Below are positions 1 through 7,955 of a DNA stretch of 28,052 nt, piece after piece. A program made the translations under genes and the position numbers. The DNA is from a virus. The notes beneath the pieces are model-generated. The model did no database searches and had not been told where the DNA came from. It was given only the letters and a program-made list of their open reading frames with translations. Within the stretch, counting starts at the first letter, position 1; each line of letters starts with the position of its first letter. The stretch covers positions 1-28,052 of IMG/VR virus record IMGVR_UViG_3300042380_000124; one strand, given 5' to 3'.

Positions 1-650
1 ATACCACGGAGCCTCTCCTTGTAGCCCTGTAACACAGAACCACCTAGCTTCTGTCCTGTAGCAGTGCCTGCTTTGAACATCTCATCGAGACGTGACAACG
101 CACCGCTGTAACCTGTGGTATCGAGATTACCACGTGCCTTAGCACGGTCTAGCTGCTGCTGTGCAGCAGTACGCTGCGTGTTCAATACATCCATGATATA
201 CGGATCATCGACTGTATCTTGGATAAGATTATTCTCGAACCCAGGTGAGTACACTTTGTCTACATCACGGATGTACTGACTACGCTTACCAGCCTGCTCA
301 TTCATTAACACATTGTTGATGAAGTCATCAGTGTAATACTGTGCAGGGTTCGGATCACGATGCGGCACCATGAAGCTCTGGTCAGCAATGGCACTATTAA
401 TGAGGCTCATATAATCCTGTGGATTAAGTCCACGCTGCGCCAGTGCACGCTGTGCACGGTTACGAGCACTTGTCTCTGCGTTGTTAACATTCGTACTGAA
501 CGCTGCTTCCTGCTCAGCCCTTAGCTGTGCCGCTCTCTCATCCTCACGGATACGATTACGGTTAGCTTCTTCTTGACGCATACGCTCTAGCTCTAGAGTA
601 TTATCCTCAGGAGGTATATAAATACCACTACTGCCGCCGCTACCACACAT
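1..650 (-). CDS. Putative virion/internal virion protein, N-terminal part (runs off the window)
   Basis: The reading frame is open from an ATG at 650 to the left edge, giving about 216 residues. The protein starts MCGSGGSSGIYIPPEDN, a glycine/serine-rich start seen in several podovirus virion proteins, followed by a charged Arg/Glu/Gln-rich helical stretch (about residues 20-60) and an Asn/Asp/Tyr-rich region. Its start ATG overlaps the stop of the acetyltransferase gene (TAATG), and an AAGGAG ribosome site lies inside that gene's end. Its place after the tail genes fits an internal virion or DNA-ejection protein, but this is inferred from position and composition. No catalytic motif is visible in this portion. 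Confidence 0.75.
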   Translation of the reverse strand, partial: MCGSGGSSGIYIPPEDNTLELERMRQEEANRNRIREDERAAQLRAEQEAAFSTNVNNAETSARNRAQRALAQRGLNPQDYMSLINSAIADQSFMVPHRDPNPAQYYTDDFINNVLMNEQAGKRSQYIRDVDKVYSPGFENNLIQDTVDDPYIMDVLNTQRTAAQQQLDRAKARGNLDTTGYSGALSRLDEMFKAGTATGQKLGGSVLQGYKERLRG

Positions 651-1096
651 TACACAAACTCCTTACGGTATACTTCACCCCAACGTGCGTAGCCTTTACG
701 TTCGTACACTTTACCAATCGGTAACGTCTCAGCAGGCGCAGTCACACCTAGTGTGAGTGAATGAATACCATTCTGTTGACACCATGTCTCAGCCGCATTC
801 ATCAATGCGAATGTGATACGTGGATCACGTTCGGGTACGAAGAATGCTAAGTCACTAGCAGTGATTAGTTCAGAGAAGTAGTACGGCGTAGTACTGATAG
901 CAATTAGCCCCTGTAGCCTCGCATCCTGCGACTCAACACACCATCCACGCACAGCGTCCTTAGCTACGGCATACATCATATGCCACACACTGTCCTCACT
1001 GAACGGTATGTGTGCATACTTACTCTCTGCGTGCATCAGCTTACCTAAGCGTATACACTCGTATCCATCAGAGAACCGCAGGGGCCGGACCAGCAT
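650..1096 (-). CDS. GNAT-family acetyltransferase
   Basis: This 148-residue protein has the usual size and shape of a GNAT fold: a start (MLVRPLRFSDGYECIRL) typical of the first strand and helix, a central beta region, a helix AETWCQQNGIHSL, and a C-terminal VYERKGYARWG segment that matches the family's tyrosine-containing 'Y-E-R-x-G-F/Y' motif. The pyrophosphate-binding Q/RxxGxG/A signature is not clear. Such enzymes move an acetyl group from acetyl-CoA to an amine; the phage substrate is unknown. Similar genes sit among podovirus tail and lysis genes. The ATG at 1096 has GAGG just upstream, and the gene follows a 204-bp regulatory gap with a candidate leftward promoter. Confidence is good for the family and low for the substrate. 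Confidence 0.75.
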   Translation of the reverse strand: MLVRPLRFSDGYECIRLGKLMHAESKYAHIPFSEDSVWHMMYAVAKDAVRGWCVESQDARLQGLIAISTTPYYFSELITASDLAFFVPERDPRITFALMNAAETWCQQNGIHSLTLGVTAPAETLPIGKVYERKGYARWGEVYRKEFV

Positions 1097-1177
1097 GGTG
1101 CCTCATCAACTTTTGTTACTGGGCCTGAAATATGGCCTAGATGCCTATGGATTAGGCAGTTTATACCACAGAGGGGA

Positions 1178-1206
1178 TTGACATAGCAAGATAAATATGT
1201 TATCTT
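1178..1206 (+). promoter_or_regulatory. Rightward extended -10 promoter of the TTGACWTARC family
   Basis: TTGACA (1178-1183), a 17-bp spacer starting TAGC and ending in TGT, then TATCTT (1201-1206). It shares TTGACATAGC with the promoter at 20017. No protein gene follows on the plus strand, so it would give an RNA antisense to the gap and the membrane-protein gene, or be a regulated site with another role. Confidence 0.5.
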
Positions 1207-1210
1207 GCTA
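1184..1210. repeat. Perfect 11-bp inverted repeat over promoter elements
   Basis: TAGCAAGATAA and TTATCTTGCTA are exact complements separated by five bases. The dyad covers the spacer and -10 of the rightward promoter and abuts the -10 of the leftward one, so it could be an operator controlling both directions. As RNA it would also form a hairpin, but it lacks a U-tract in either direction. Confidence 0.7.
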
Positions 1211-1238
1211 TATAGTAAAAGCGAGAGGGGGGAGTCAA
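1209..1238 (-). promoter_or_regulatory. Candidate leftward sigma-70 promoter upstream of the acetyltransferase
   Basis: On the minus strand TTGACT (1238-1233) and TATATA (1214-1209) are separated by 18 bp, within the gap between the membrane-protein gene and the acetyltransferase. It would transcribe the acetyltransferase and the virion gene behind it. Its -10 touches the 11-bp inverted repeat at 1184-1210. Confidence 0.4.
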
Positions 1239-1250
1239 CAGAGTTGATAA

Positions 1251-1297
1251 TAGTACTGATGAAATCACAAACATAGCACGCAATCGCATCAGTACTA
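1251..1297. repeat. Perfect 11-bp inverted repeat with 25-base loop
   Basis: TAGTACTGATG (1251-1261) and CATCAGTACTA (1287-1297) are exact complements around a 25-base loop, just past the stop of the membrane-protein gene. There is no T-run on either side, so a standard terminator is unlikely. It may protect an mRNA 3' end or be part of an antisense RNA from the 1178 promoter. Confidence 0.6.
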
Positions 1298-1300
1298 CTG

Positions 1301-1549
1301 CTACTTCGCAATACCACCGAGCAATCGCTCTGCGATCTCTGGCCCTACTGCCATTACAAATGCGAGCAGTACTATGCCGACTATTAAATAGTCGATGCGC
1401 TTCTGTAGAGCAGAGTGTAATGTCTTAACATTGTCAGTTAACTCCTTGCCATTAGTAATGATACTATTGTACCGCTCACCGCAGATTGCTTCATGCGTAT
1501 CTAAACGCCGTTCCGTAGCACGTAACCTACTTTCAAGATCGTCTGACAT
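1301..1549 (-). CDS. Small XhlA/holin-like membrane protein
   Basis: The 82-residue protein has an N-terminal heptad-like coiled coil (residues about 1-50, LESRLRATERRLDTHE onward) and one transmembrane helix near residues 54-70 (LIVGIVLLAFVMAVG), with a short C-terminal end. This layout matches XhlA/hemolysin-type lysis accessory proteins and some single-span holins. It lies between the fibre gene and the acetyltransferase. The start has only a weak GGACGGG ribosome site. It could equally be a tail-associated membrane anchor; a lysis role is inferred from topology. Confidence 0.6.
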   Translation of the reverse strand: MSDDLESRLRATERRLDTHEAICGERYNSIITNGKELTDNVKTLHSALQKRIDYLIVGIVLLAFVMAVGPEIAERLLGGIAK

Positions 1550-1585
1550 TACAGTGTCGTCCCGTCCATCGTTTCTACTCGTTTC

Positions 1586-2317
1586 TTATCTACCTACTGC
1601 TACCCAATAGAAACTCACTGACTGTGTTACGTCACCGTAGACATTGAAGCCTGCGGTAGTAGGAGTAGCTCCTACCACTAATGGAATAGCTGAACCAGCA
1701 GTTAATGCTCCACTGCCCGCAGCTACAGTAAGCTGAATGTTATCAATAGATGTACTAAACGCAGGTGAGATAGTCACACTGCCGACACCGTTGGTAGTAG
1801 TACCTATGCCACGTCTGATCTGTTGATCTAACTCATTCTGTACGAATGCTGTGGTAGCTAAGCTAGTGGTATCATTACCAACCGCACGAGTGGGTCCTGT
1901 AGGAGACTCAGTAAATGCAACTACACCTGTAGAACGTGTGATAGTAAAGACAGCAGCGAGCAATGCTCCTGCATCAGAATAACGGCTGAGTACGATATCA
2001 CTGCCTACATTAAAACCACTCTCCGCGGTAGCATTACCAAAGAGTAGTGCCCAACGTGTAGCAGTGCCTATCTGCGATGTCAGAGATACATTCTGCCCAG
2101 CAGCACTTCTACGAAATGTGAATGCTGGGCTAGCTTTAGATTGCCAAATGTCACCAGTAATGGTGCCGCCAGCCTTATCAAACTTAGCACTACTTAATGT
2201 AGTAGCGCTAGTCTGCAATGCACTGATTTCATCCTTCGCAGTCTGTAGCTGCGTACGCATTCCACTCTTACTGACTGGATCAGTAGTGATGAAGTTTGGA
2301 TCAATGGCACTTGTCAT
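1586..2317 (-). CDS. Short tail fibre / receptor-binding protein
   Basis: The 243-residue protein starts with a helical, coiled-coil-like segment (LQTAKDEISALQTSATTLSS), then the motif KAGGTITGDI common in tail fibres. Next comes the VGNDTTSLATTAFVQ motif, a widespread fibre element, and a beta-rich end closing with FYWVAVGR, similar to the final strand of gp53-like fibre tips. These features support a trimeric fibre that binds the cell surface. An AGGAG site sits before the ATG, which begins 2 bp after the nozzle gene's stop. It is the second adhesin in the window, besides the SGNH spike. Confidence 0.8.
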   Translation of the reverse strand: MTSAIDPNFITTDPVSKSGMRTQLQTAKDEISALQTSATTLSSAKFDKAGGTITGDIWQSKASPAFTFRRSAAGQNVSLTSQIGTATRWALLFGNATAESGFNVGSDIVLSRYSDAGALLAAVFTITRSTGVVAFTESPTGPTRAVGNDTTSLATTAFVQNELDQQIRRGIGTTTNGVGSVTISPAFSTSIDNIQLTVAAGSGALTAGSAIPLVVGATPTTAGFNVYGDVTQSVSFYWVAVGR

Positions 2318-2319
2318 TG

Positions 2320-4002
2320 TTATCTCCTAACTGAGCCAGTGAGGTATAGAATACCTACAGCAATGATGCTGAATGCACTAGAGGTACTGCCACTGATACG
2401 GAAGCGCATACGCATGAACTTCTGTGGCCAAGCGTATAACTGTTCATTATTCGGTGGACGATGCTCGTATGATGCAGCATGTGGGCCACTCTCTTGCATG
2501 AAGAACATGGACAGTGATGGAGTAGTGAACTCATCTATGTACATGTCTACTGTATAGCTGCCAGTGCCCTCACTGAATGTAGATAAGTACTTACTCATCT
2601 TGTTATTCAATGGCTGCTTGAAGTCCGCCCATGGCATGTTCATGTAGAAGTTAATCGGCAGGTCCGCTGTACCTTCTTCCCATCCTGTGCCATCGTCCCA
2701 AGCGTCACCGTCGTCCCAGTTCTGCTGTCCAATGGCGCCTGCATCGGTATACCGAGGTTCATAAGCGTTATGATAATAACGCACTGATGTACCTGCACCG
2801 TAGAAGATGCGACCTTCTGTAGTCCTACAGGCTGCTCTGTACGGCATAGCATCGTACCGTGTCCATGCCTTGAACCGCTGTGACTTGTCATAGCAATAGA
2901 CGAATACGTCATTCTGCGTAGTAGCTGTCACCGTGTCAATGACAGGGATGAAGAACTGTATCTGATGCGCTATGCGATCATGGACGCTGAACACGTGTTC
3001 AGTTAACTGTGTGTTACTGAACCGTGCTAATGCACGCTGTACATCAGTATTGATGAGTGAACTAGCTGGCTCAGGGATGAAGTCAGTACCTAATGCCGTG
3101 CGCTTAATGCTGATGACACCACTAGTGTCTAGCACTAACATGTCATCGCCGATGACAGTAATAGCCTTATGGCTTACGGCACCGTAGCCACTGACGATAT
3201 CAGTTACATCGAACTCTACAGGAGCGGAAGTGGGAAGGATGAACTGTATAGCAAGGATTGCCTCTTGGTAGGTAACTACCAGTCGATCACGGTACGTAGC
3301 TAATCCTGTGATAACAGGGACACCACGGTCAATGTAAATGGACGTGTCCATGTTAGCACCATTGGTGCTTGCATCAGGATCGAACGATGTAACACCTTGT
3401 CCACTGACGTAGACAGTGTATGTATCCGTGGGAGTGACAGCCAGCACTAGATGGCCATCGTGTGTAGTACAATACTTCGCACGTGGCGTATTAGTATTAG
3501 TCCCTGATACAGGGTCCTGTACATACGTCACTGCGTACAGTTCATCCATAGTCACTGGCTTATCTACACCATTGCAGATGATAAGCTGTCCAGCAAACTG
3601 TGTGAACGATGTGTATGTGATAGGATTAGTCCAGCCTGCTGGGGCACCGGGAAGTAATGCTGCAATAGCAGTGCTCCACCGCAGGTTTACAACGCCAGAG
3701 GCGTCTACAGTAACAATCTTACCATTGGCTCCTACAACTACGAGCGCACCAGCATAGTACTCCATGCCTATGATTTCATCAATCGCAGCAGTGGTAGCCT
3801 GATCTTCCTCAACATCAGCAAATGGTGACGTACCGTAGCGTACAGACAGTTTACCATTACTATCTGGGTACAGATTGCGTACGTCAGTGAGATACTTACT
3901 ATTCAAGTTCAATGGAGAGTCGAATGTGTTCAACCCTCCACGGAAGTCCCGTGCTACAGCAGCTTGTAGCTTATCTACAGCAGGTAGCTTAATCTTACGC
4001 AT
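2320..4002 (-). CDS. Tail nozzle protein, T7 gp12-like (tail tubular protein B)
   Basis: This 560-residue, beta-rich protein has an early FRGGLNTFDSPLNLN segment and an RNLYPDSNGKLSVRYGT segment, both typical of podovirus nozzle proteins built around a beta-propeller. It has repeated hydrophobic strands and an acidic Trp/Asp/Gly repeat near residues 420-435 (WDDGDAWDDGTGWEEG). It directly follows the adaptor gene, the conserved order of tail tubular proteins A and B. The start is the ATG at 4002, which overlaps the adaptor's TGA (TGATG) and has GGAGGG about 6 bp upstream; a GTG six codons earlier is less likely. It forms the distal part of the tail tube through which DNA leaves. Confidence 0.82.
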   Translation of the reverse strand: MRKIKLPAVDKLQAAVARDFRGGLNTFDSPLNLNSKYLTDVRNLYPDSNGKLSVRYGTSPFADVEEDQATTAAIDEIIGMEYYAGALVVVGANGKIVTVDASGVVNLRWSTAIAALLPGAPAGWTNPITYTSFTQFAGQLIICNGVDKPVTMDELYAVTYVQDPVSGTNTNTPRAKYCTTHDGHLVLAVTPTDTYTVYVSGQGVTSFDPDASTNGANMDTSIYIDRGVPVITGLATYRDRLVVTYQEAILAIQFILPTSAPVEFDVTDIVSGYGAVSHKAITVIGDDMLVLDTSGVISIKRTALGTDFIPEPASSLINTDVQRALARFSNTQLTEHVFSVHDRIAHQIQFFIPVIDTVTATTQNDVFVYCYDKSQRFKAWTRYDAMPYRAACRTTEGRIFYGAGTSVRYYHNAYEPRYTDAGAIGQQNWDDGDAWDDGTGWEEGTADLPINFYMNMPWADFKQPLNNKMSKYLSTFSEGTGSYTVDMYIDEFTTPSLSMFFMQESGPHAASYEHRPPNNEQLYAWPQKFMRMRFRISGSTSSAFSIIAVGILYLTGSVRR

Positions 4003-4712
4003 CAGTGACCCTCCACCCACTCATTGAGTAGCATAGGATCATTCATCCGTGGATCAAGGATCAATTTAGCACTGTCATGCTGCTGTTCTAACTGTTGTAA
4101 TCTATTCTCGAATGATTGCTGTAACATAGTTACAGTAGCAGGATTAGTGCCATCATCTGCTGCGTACTTCGCAGCGGCGCCGTTAATGAGGCATGAAGCA
4201 TCGAATGGTACAATCACTGATGGATCAGTGAACAGATCAGCAGGGTCTAAGCGGATATGAATGCGTAATGGTTGTGCAACGGACGTAGTAGCCGTTAATG
4301 GCCATACACGAAACAGGTTCTGTCCCGCAGGTGCCCAGCCTTGTACATCATCTGACGCATGTAGTGGTTCTACATAACGTGGTGACGTTCCAGTAAGTCT
4401 GTAAGGATTGATATTGCTAGATAGAATAGGCAGTGGAGTACTGTTACTACCGTAGCACACGCGATCCACATCACGGAACCCCTCACGTGTTCCAATGAAC
4501 TCTGCTGTACAGAGTCCTGTACTACCATTTAGTTGCCTAGTCTCCCATTTAGTGAGATTGTCCCACCATCTACGTGAGCGCACTAGCTCATACGTTTCTT
4601 CAATCAACATGCCAATAGCATCCTCAGCATACAACTGTGTGCTAGGGCCTGCTACCTGCCGTAGACGGACGATAGTCCGCTGTATTAAATCACTGTGTGA
4701 GTAGAATGCCAT
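4002..4712 (-). CDS. Head-to-tail adaptor protein, T7 gp11-like (tail tubular protein A)
   Basis: The 236-residue protein starts with a helical domain (DLIQRTIVRLRQVAG, then a helix holding EETYELVRSRRWWDN), the typical pattern of gp11-like adaptors that bind below the portal. A beta-rich middle (FRVWPL and IHIRLDPADL segments) and a C-terminal helix rich in Gln/Glu (SFENRLQQLEQQ) complete the family layout. It follows the terminator at 4744-4770 with a good AGGAG ribosome site and no room for a promoter, so it must rely on read-through. It is coupled to the nozzle gene by TGATG. Confidence 0.8.
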   Translation of the reverse strand: MAFYSHSDLIQRTIVRLRQVAGPSTQLYAEDAIGMLIEETYELVRSRRWWDNLTKWETRQLNGSTGLCTAEFIGTREGFRDVDRVCYGSNSTPLPILSSNINPYRLTGTSPRYVEPLHASDDVQGWAPAGQNLFRVWPLTATTSVAQPLRIHIRLDPADLFTDPSVIVPFDASCLINGAAAKYAADDGTNPATVTMLQQSFENRLQQLEQQHDSAKLILDPRMNDPMLLNEWVEGH

Positions 4713-4743
4713 GCTGTACTCCTACACTCTACTTACGAAAAAG

Positions 4744-4770
4744 GCTCCACTGTGTATGACACAGTGGAGC
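4744..4770 (-). terminator. Strong intrinsic terminator after the head genes
   Basis: A perfect 11-bp stem (GCTCCACTGTG with its complement) closes a five-base loop and is followed on the minus strand by C-TTTTT (4743-4738). It lies between the decoration-like gene and the adaptor gene and would lower tail-gene expression relative to head-gene expression. Confidence 0.93.
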
Positions 4771-4793
4771 AAGTTACTACAGCACCTACCTAC

Positions 4794-5483
4794 TTAGGTC
4801 AGCAGAGTGAAGTAATGCTGAACACCGTACAGGTGGGTCTTGTCCACAATACAGCGGATAACAAAGTTAACGCTGCCATTGGGGATAACAGTCGAAGGCA
4901 GGTACAGACCACGAGGATCAGCGTTAGTCGCACCAGCGGTAGAAGTGACAGCAAGGCCCGAGGTCAACGCACCAGCGTTAGCTGCGGCAGTGTTATTCTT
5001 CACCTCCGCAACCAGCAACAAGCTGCGATACGGCACACCGAGGTAGTTGCCCCAGCCAACGTCGATAGTCGTAGCAGCTGTAGCCTCCCAGTTCACACGG
5101 TCGATGTAACGGAACGCTTTAACGCCCTGAACGGTAGTCGTACCATTCAGCGTCAATGCTTCCGTCATGGGCTGGCCCATGTAGTCACGGCCCTGCACGC
5201 GAACGAAAGTCGTAGCAGCGCCAGATGCACGGACAGTGACGTTACGACCATACAGGCCCCACTGCGCTAGACTACCCGTGTACGTAGAAGCAAATGTGGT
5301 AGTCATACCAGCAGTGGCGATGCTATTAGCAGCAAGGATGCCATCGAGATCGAGTGCATTCAGCACACCAATGTCCATGACAGCAATGTCAGGAGAGCCA
5401 TCAGCGCCGAACGAACCGATCACCGCATGGTTGAACCAATTGTTCACACGCTGCGGCCAGAATGAAGCAACACGACGCGTCAT
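4794..5483 (-). CDS. Decoration-like or head-associated protein
   Basis: The 229-residue protein is rich in Ala, Thr, Val and Gly with few charges, which suggests beta-sandwich folds, and has no signal peptide or membrane span. It contains NVTVRASGAATTFVRVQGRD and a GTTTVQGVKAFRYIDRVNW segment resembling repeated beta-hairpins. It sits two genes past the major capsid gene and directly before the strong terminator, so it is in the highly transcribed head unit; a capsid decoration or stabilising role is inferred from that. The AGGAG ribosome site lies inside the end of the preceding gene. A head-fibre or minor tail protein is the alternative. Confidence 0.6.
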   Translation of the reverse strand: MTRRVASFWPQRVNNWFNHAVIGSFGADGSPDIAVMDIGVLNALDLDGILAANSIATAGMTTTFASTYTGSLAQWGLYGRNVTVRASGAATTFVRVQGRDYMGQPMTEALTLNGTTTVQGVKAFRYIDRVNWEATAATTIDVGWGNYLGVPYRSLLLVAEVKNNTAAANAGALTSGLAVTSTAGATNADPRGLYLPSTVIPNGSVNFVIRCIVDKTHLYGVQHYFTLLT

Positions 5484-5484
5484 C

Positions 5485-5823
5485 TTACAAACTCCTTAAC
5501 ATAGCAGGCTGCTGCGTACGCTTACCTACGAGTGATTTCAGATCAACATAGTCCGGTGCACGCACAGGCTCACCAGTCTCCAGGTCGATTTCTTCATTCG
5601 CATGTTCAAGGATGCCAGCAGCAGCCATCTTCGCTCGCGTCTCGAACCACACACTGTGTCCACCAGGGAAGTAGACCATGAAGCTCTCAGGAACAAGTCG
5701 GCTGACTTGCTCAGACTTCATGCCAAGGTGCTTACCATCCTTACCCTTAACAGTGGTATAGACAGTAGACGTAAGCTCGCGGTCCTTGACTACTTCAATC
5801 TGAAACTTCTTACTCAATGCCAT
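5485..5823 (-). CDS. Small head-module protein of unknown function
   Basis: The 112-residue protein begins MALSKKFQIEVVKDREL and has a beta-rich, Lys/Glu-balanced N-terminal half, with a VYFPGGHSVWFETR segment in the middle. No enzymatic motif is seen. It lies 12 bp downstream of the major capsid gene with an AAGGAG site, and its end carries the ribosome site of the next gene. Its position suggests a head accessory or head-completion protein. The ATG leader AGGAGTACAGC here is nearly repeated before the adaptor gene. Confidence 0.7.
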   Translation of the reverse strand: MALSKKFQIEVVKDRELTSTVYTTVKGKDGKHLGMKSEQVSRLVPESFMVYFPGGHSVWFETRAKMAAAGILEHANEEIDLETGEPVRAPDYVDLKSLVGKRTQQPAMLRSL

Positions 5824-5835
5824 GTGCTGTACTCC

Positions 5836-6810
5836 TTAGTTCATCACAACGGCGTGCGTACGGAACTGACGCCAAGAGCAGAAGTTACCCTGCCACACGA
5901 CTCGCTTGCCGATAGCATCAATGGCCCATGGAGCAACAAGGTTCTTCACACGCATGTTCACACCCTTGAGGATGTGCATACGCAGATACTTGCTGTTGAT
6001 GAAGTACGCCTTATCAACGTTACAGTCTTCGTCGTAGAGCATGGGGATGCCATTGTGCGTGACACCCTCAAAGCCAAGGTCATACATGCCCTTGCCTTTC
6101 TTGCTCTGATCCAGTGGGATCATAACCTTATCACGCACAGCCTGACGGTACGAACGGATAAGATTGCGTCCAATGAGGATCAGATCAGGCTTGTCAGTCT
6201 TCAACTTCAAATCCATGAGCACGTCATCAAAGGCTTCTTCGATGTTCGTAGCATCAAGGCCACCAGCGAAGTCGTACGCAGACGGACGCCACTGCACTTC
6301 CGTACCACGGTTCATGCCACCAAGCGTGCCCGTGGTAGGATCATCAGGGATGAGAGCTTCCAATCCGAGAGGATCGACACCAGCGCCAGCGCCGTACAGA
6401 TACTCACTGAACTTCTCACCGATGCTTTCTTCAAGCACATCGAGCTTAGCAGTGAGCAGCTTGAACAACGCAGCTTCACCAGTGTTCTCGTCCACTTCCT
6501 GATCGCTGATAATCAGTGAGCCTGCAACACGCGACCAGCCGTAACCAATCGTGCTGAACTCACTCGTCTGCGCAACAGGCAGTTCATCGTAGTACTGATA
6601 CGATGCGACGTTAGGATTACGACTCATTGTAATAGGATTGGTGATGTTAGCACCACCATCCTCGGTCTCGACACGTTCAGTCGCAAAGGCCCAGGCCATA
6701 AGAGCGTTGCTCTTAATACTAGCCATGATGAGCTTACGACGGGACTTGTCCAACATGGAATGCACAATGGTATTGAGAGTACCATTAGCAGCTAAAGAAG
6801 TGTTAATCAT
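5836..6810 (-). CDS. Major capsid protein
   Basis: The 324-residue protein has the size, order and features of an HK97-fold major capsid protein: an N-terminal helical arm, a long helix (LLTAKLDVLEESIGEKFSEY) matching the spine helix, a Gly-rich loop (GAGAGVDPLG), and a conserved C-terminal domain (RSYRQAVRDKVMIPLD, YLRMHILKGVNMR, IGKRVVWQGNF). It follows the scaffold gene by 12 bp, the near-universal scaffold-then-capsid order, and is upstream of the strong terminator. It forms the shell around the packaged DNA. The fold assignment rests on order and size as well as sequence. Confidence 0.85.
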   Translation of the reverse strand: MINTSLAANGTLNTIVHSMLDKSRRKLIMASIKSNALMAWAFATERVETEDGGANITNPITMSRNPNVASYQYYDELPVAQTSEFSTIGYGWSRVAGSLIISDQEVDENTGEAALFKLLTAKLDVLEESIGEKFSEYLYGAGAGVDPLGLEALIPDDPTTGTLGGMNRGTEVQWRPSAYDFAGGLDATNIEEAFDDVLMDLKLKTDKPDLILIGRNLIRSYRQAVRDKVMIPLDQSKKGKGMYDLGFEGVTHNGIPMLYDEDCNVDKAYFINSKYLRMHILKGVNMRVKNLVAPWAIDAIGKRVVWQGNFCSWRQFRTHAVVMN

Positions 6811-6822
6811 TGTTGCTACCTA

Positions 6823-7953
6823 TTAGCGGTTAACGTTGATGCCGTGTTCACGCAGCGTTTCGCTAACAATGTCTCGCATACTGCGATCATGGTTAACTGC
6901 TGTGTTCACACGTGGAACTACAGTGCCATTAGTCGAACCGCTAGGAGCGACAACCTGTGCTGCGTTCATACGCTGCGGCTGTTGCTGCTGTTGCGGCTGA
7001 CGGGTCGCTGCTGCTTCATGCTGTGCTGAGAGAGGACGGTTAAGATCATAACCGTTCTTGTACGCCCAGGCTTGAAGCATCAATGTAGCTTCGCGCAGTG
7101 GTAACCGCTCGTCAGCTTCTAATACACGTTGGAGTTCAACCTGTTGTTGCTCAGCCCAAGGGAACGTGTCAAACAGTTCCTCTAGTTCTCTATCCGCTTG
7201 TGCTTGAAACTGCTGCAACTGCTGCTGTTGTTCTAACTGCTGCTGCTGCGTAGACAGGTTCTGCTTAAACGGTGCAACTTCTGTCTGTATCATGCGCTGA
7301 ATAGCGGCCATGTCTACAGACCCTTTGAGGTCCTCTAGATTATGCCCCAGGGCTAGTACCTCTGTCAAGACCTTCTTCGCTGCCTCGACGGGATTTGCCT
7401 TAAAGTGCGCCATGAATTGCATGGCAGTAGTCACTTCCTGAGGCTGTAGTCCTAGCTGCGTAGGAAGCTGTGCAGCTTCACGGAACGCAGTAAGGTGGGC
7501 AGTAGTCTTGTCTAACTCACGCTGTAGTGTCTCCGCTTGTCCACGATGCTGTTGCATCTGTGTATGGAAGTTACGCGCAGACTCGTATAGAGCACGCTCG
7601 TTACCTGCTTTGGCAACAATACGTCCCGTAGCAGGATCAACTAGGTTGCCTTCTGCGTCGGCAGGTAGACGCTGGCGGCCCGGTGTGTAGGCTTTAACAA
7701 CTTGCCGCTCGGCTGCGTGTTCTTTGCTAGTGTCAGTTCCAGTGACAGCGCCAGTTGCTGACTTGTCTGATCCAGGAGTAGCGGTCGTGCTCTGATTGCT
7801 GCTCCCTGCGACTGCTGGCGCACCTGTAGTGGTCTGTTCCTGACCTTCCGTACTGACATCATTCGTCTCCGTAGTTGTGTCAGCAGTAGCAGCGTCATCC
7901 TGCGCTTCTAATCCAAACATACGGTCAACGCGTGCTTCGAGTGTTTCACTCAT
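6823..7953 (-). CDS. Capsid scaffolding protein
   Basis: The 376-residue protein is acidic and disordered at the start (residues about 15-80 rich in Thr, Ser, Ala, Asp). The middle is a long helical, coiled-coil region with several Gln runs, and the C-terminus holds a small helical end (RSMRDIVSETLREHGINVN) typical of the part that binds the coat protein. It lies between portal and major capsid genes, exactly where scaffolds sit. Scaffolds direct assembly of the procapsid and then leave. No protease motif is visible. The portal gene ends two bases before its ATG, so translation is coupled. Confidence 0.85.
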   Translation of the reverse strand: MSETLEARVDRMFGLEAQDDAATADTTTETNDVSTEGQEQTTTGAPAVAGSSNQSTTATPGSDKSATGAVTGTDTSKEHAAERQVVKAYTPGRQRLPADAEGNLVDPATGRIVAKAGNERALYESARNFHTQMQQHRGQAETLQRELDKTTAHLTAFREAAQLPTQLGLQPQEVTTAMQFMAHFKANPVEAAKKVLTEVLALGHNLEDLKGSVDMAAIQRMIQTEVAPFKQNLSTQQQQLEQQQQLQQFQAQADRELEELFDTFPWAEQQQVELQRVLEADERLPLREATLMLQAWAYKNGYDLNRPLSAQHEAAATRQPQQQQQPQRMNAAQVVAPSGSTNGTVVPRVNTAVNHDRSMRDIVSETLREHGINVNR

Positions 7954-7955
7954 TG

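Noticed and set aside
1045-1317. A 90-codon minus-strand frame across the gap before the acetyltransferase.
   Set aside because: It overlaps both neighbours out of frame and runs through promoter and dyad elements.
5602-6519. A 305-codon open frame on the plus strand opposite the major capsid and the small head gene.
   Set aside because: It lies antisense to well-supported genes, has no ribosome site and no domain; a shadow of their codon bias.
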